Below, in pieces: positions 63,896 to 64,000 of a stretch of DNA of 64,000 nucleotides. Position 1 is the stretch's first letter; every line of letters begins with the position of its first letter. Origin of the DNA: Kumtagia sp963839725 (GTDB taxonomy: Bacteria > Pseudomonadota > Alphaproteobacteria > Rhizobiales > Rhizobiaceae). The translations under genes were made by a program, and so were the position numbers. The notes beneath the pieces were generated by a model. It saw nothing but the letters and a program-made list of their open reading frames with translations, did not search any database and had not been told where the DNA came from. Location: contig CAWIWT010000001.1 in NCBI GenBank assembly GCA_963839725.1, forward strand, positions 558,001 to 622,000. The letters run 5' to 3'.

Positions 63896-64000
63896 GTGCT
63901 CAACTCCTCGGTAAGGGCGCAAGCTTGATGATCGCTCACAGTCGGCGGCGCCCATGAGACTGACCGTCGATTGGGGATTGTCTCACATTCACAAGGACGG

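Overview
The window looks like chromosomal DNA of a high-GC alphaproteobacterium of the order Hyphomicrobiales (Rhizobiales), probably Mesorhizobium-like. The evidence is the order lnt - XRE regulator - metK - trmB - rimP - nusA - ylxR - infB - rbfA - truB - rpsO - pnp, the dnaA - dnaN - recF set beside rpsT, bluB behind a cobalamin riboswitch, a PduO-type adenosyltransferase with a twin-transmembrane partner, and several rhizobial-style REP palindromes. The assignment is inferred from gene content and order. No rRNA or tRNA gene was recognised.

Layout. 1-9 kb: the start of an HNH endonuclease gene, an AlkA-type glycosylase, gluQRS, a Fic toxin with a small partner, a YihY/BrkB membrane protein, an SDR, cobalamin adenosyltransferase, a homocysteine methyltransferase-like protein divergent from a TetR regulator, and bluB under a B12 riboswitch. 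9-13.2 kb: lepA carrying a one-base frameshift, followed directly by an AT-rich two-gene islet: an ASCH-domain protein overlapping by 4 bases a PIN-GNAT-PUA-like fusion. This islet is the best candidate for an uncharacterised toxin or defence system. 13.3-19.8 kb: aldo/keto reductase, long palindromes, a methyltransferase, an eight-unit tandem array of a 60-bp REP sequence, a D,D-carboxypeptidase, a broken HExxH protein with a coupled partner, and an IS110/IS1111-type insertion sequence sitting inside a MITE-like repeat. A second, intact copy of that repeat lies at 62.7 kb. 19.9-31.9 kb: a sugar ABC transporter (binding protein, double permease, ATPase), a CHASE3 hybrid histidine kinase, a small kinase, a histone-like Lys/Ala-rich protein, a GST, a GGDEF-EAL protein and an RsmC-type methyltransferase.

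31.9-48.4 kb is an almost unbroken minus-strand block of translation, transcription and RNA-processing genes. It is interrupted by an SH3b protein, an AT-richer sulfotransferase and a CorA-like remnant. An attenuator-like terminator lies just before rimP. 48.5-56.8 kb, also on the minus strand, holds recF, dnaN, dnaA, a leader with two perfect DnaA boxes, rpsT, an enoyl-CoA hydratase, mutM and deoB. 56.8-64 kb is looser: an SMP-30 family protein, two small envelope proteins, an SbmA/BacA-like ABC transporter with a frameshift, a decayed peptidoglycan-binding gene, the second MITE-like copy and a small unknown gene.

A recurrent oddity is that five otherwise intact genes (lepA, the hybrid kinase, the GGDEF-EAL gene, the SbmA-like transporter and the HExxH gene) are each broken by exactly one extra base. 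lnt is broken in a run of seven Cs. Several of these breaks lie at or next to GANTC, the CcrM methylation motif. Base-calling error is therefore a serious alternative to genuine decay.
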